A stretch of DNA of 64,000 nt, taken from Mariniblastus fucicola (GTDB lineage Bacteria; Planctomycetota; Planctomycetia; Pirellulales; Pirellulaceae). The position numbers and the translations under genes were made by a program. The notes under the pieces are model-generated. The model worked only from the letters and a program-made list of their open reading frames with translations. It did no database searches and had not been told where the DNA came from. The DNA lies in assembly GCF_008087665.1 (NCBI RefSeq), contig NZ_CP042912.1, positions 496,001 through 560,000 on the forward strand, given 5' to 3'. Below, in pieces: positions 63,166-64,000 of this stretch. The stretch's first letter is position 1; each line of letters begins with the position of its first letter.

Positions 63166-64000
63166 TAGCGCTTCTTCTGGCACGCCTTGCAATAAAACGT
63201 GCTTCTTTGAGCCTGCACGATCCGAAGCACGTTCCCTTTTCCGCACGACGGACACGTCTCCCCTGCCCGATCGTAAACGCGATGTTCATTCTGGTAGCTG
63301 CCTTCATCGTTGAGCGCGTTGCGATACGTGCCATCTGACAGCGTCGAACCTTCGTGGCGAATCGCGGTCTCCAGAACTTCCACCGTAAATTCAAATATGC
63401 GGTCCCACTGCTTCTTCGACAGCCGATCACAACGGGCTTGCGGGTGAACGTGCGCCAGATGCAAAATCTCCGACGCATAAATGTTGCCGATGCCCGCGAT
63501 GCGAGACTGTTCCAGCAAGGCGACTTTTACTTCACGGCGCGACGAATTAAATCGGCCCGGGAAATCCTTGCGAGAAATCTCCAGCGCGTCCGGGCCAAGC
63601 GAACCATCGCTGAGCTTGGCTTGATATTGCTTTTCTGATAGCAATGCGATCTGCCCGAGGCCGCGACGATCCCAAAAAAGTAGTTCTTTGTGTTTGCACT
63701 TCTTCAGTCGCAAACGAAAGCGAAGATGTTCATCGGTAGGCGGATCGGTCACCAGCACCAGACCCGTCATCCGCGGCTCCATGATGATTCGGTCACCCGT
63801 TTCCATGCGAATGACGACGCGTTTGCCCAGCCGATCGACCGACGCAATCTTTACTCCGGCGACTCGTTTGTTCAGGTGGTCGATCCTTGGCTTAATCTGG
63901 ATCGGACGTTTCGCGCAGGGAGTTCGTTCGGCCGCAATAATCGTCGCGCCGGCAATTCCCGCGACTCCGCGACGCATGGTTTCGACTTCAGGAAGTTCTG
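63165..64000 (-). CDS. mutM: Formamidopyrimidine-DNA glycosylase, start just outside the window
   Basis: The frame begins at the right edge with E-L-P-E-V-E-T-M, so only the start codon and one base of the Pro2 codon are missing; Pro2 is the catalytic nucleophile of this family. The visible 277 residues include the beta-sandwich, the helix-two-turn-helix (SRIAGIGNIYASEIL) and a C-terminal zinc finger (CPSCG ... CKACQ) at the end. It removes oxidised purines such as 8-oxoguanine. The frame is intact over the whole stretch. Confidence 0.95.
   Translation of the reverse strand, partial: ELPEVETMRRGVAGIAGATIIAAERTPCAKRPIQIKPRIDHLNKRVAGVKIASVDRLGKRVVIRMETGDRIIMEPRMTGLVLVTDPPTDEHLRFRLRLKKCKHKELLFWDRRGLGQIALLSEKQYQAKLSDGSLGPDALEISRKDFPGRFNSSRREVKVALLEQSRIAGIGNIYASEILHLAHVHPQARCDRLSKKQWDRIFEFTVEVLETAIRHEGSTLSDGTYRNALNDEGSYQNEHRVYDRAGETCPSCGKGNVLRIVQAQRSTFYCKACQKKR

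Overview
The window looks like a chromosomal segment of a planctomycete, probably of the Pirellulales group. This is an inference from gene content: a BBP7-type outer-membrane protein, a DUF1559 protein, a PVC-type cytochrome/dehydrogenase, a protein with the LESRCLLA-type N-terminal export signal, large multidomain ECF-linked proteins, planctomycete-style Ser/Thr kinases, and short operons separated by palindromic repeats. No rRNA, tRNA, CRISPR array, phage or complete insertion sequence was recognised.

Layout. 1-3.3 kb: blaI-blaR1 regulator pair (blaR1 runs off the left edge), divergent from an MFS transporter, with two matching inverted repeats between them. 3.3-9.2 kb: a DUF4190/DUF1559 membrane protein, a BBP7 outer-membrane protein with a strong terminator, then thrS-infC on the minus strand; infC appears to start at AUC. 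9.5-13.7 kb: secreted di-haem peroxidase with a dockerin-like tail, facing priA. 13.7-20.5 kb: palindromic repeats around a dicluster ferredoxin gene, then an ECF sigma factor and a 1443-residue membrane protein that fuses an anti-sigma-like head, coiled coil, VIT, VWA and a YfaP-like (DUF2135) domain. 21.3-23.2 kb: clpP1-clpP2-osmC with a terminator. 23.5-29.7 kb: lipoprotein, a c-type cytochrome with a CBS protein, a large secreted protein of unknown function and rsmD. 29.8-34.4 kb: three tandem secreted cyclophilin-like proteins and nth. 34.4-43.5 kb: an RTX-repeat protein, a 1308-residue PVC-type dehydrogenase/cytochrome and a membrane Ser/Thr kinase. 43.6-47.2 kb: GH99-like protein, ECF sigma factor, MazG-like hydrolase and a dicarboxylate symporter. 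47.5-54.0 kb: a secreted 2156-residue protein. 54.0-64.0 kb: mcsA-mcsB, trpE, an hpt-glycosyltransferase-glycosyltransferase operon, trpA, a radical SAM protein and mutM (missing only its start at the right edge).

How the genes work together. Protein quality control is well represented: McsA/McsB (arginine phosphorylation tag) and two ClpP subunits. Two base-excision glycosylases (Nth, MutM) and PriA serve DNA repair and restart. trpE and trpA lie on opposite strands, separated by an unrelated operon. Two ECF sigma modules sit in short operons with surface or secreted proteins. Two families of dispersed palindromes (A and B) occupy the intergenic gaps; family B repeatedly begins or ends exactly at a stop codon.
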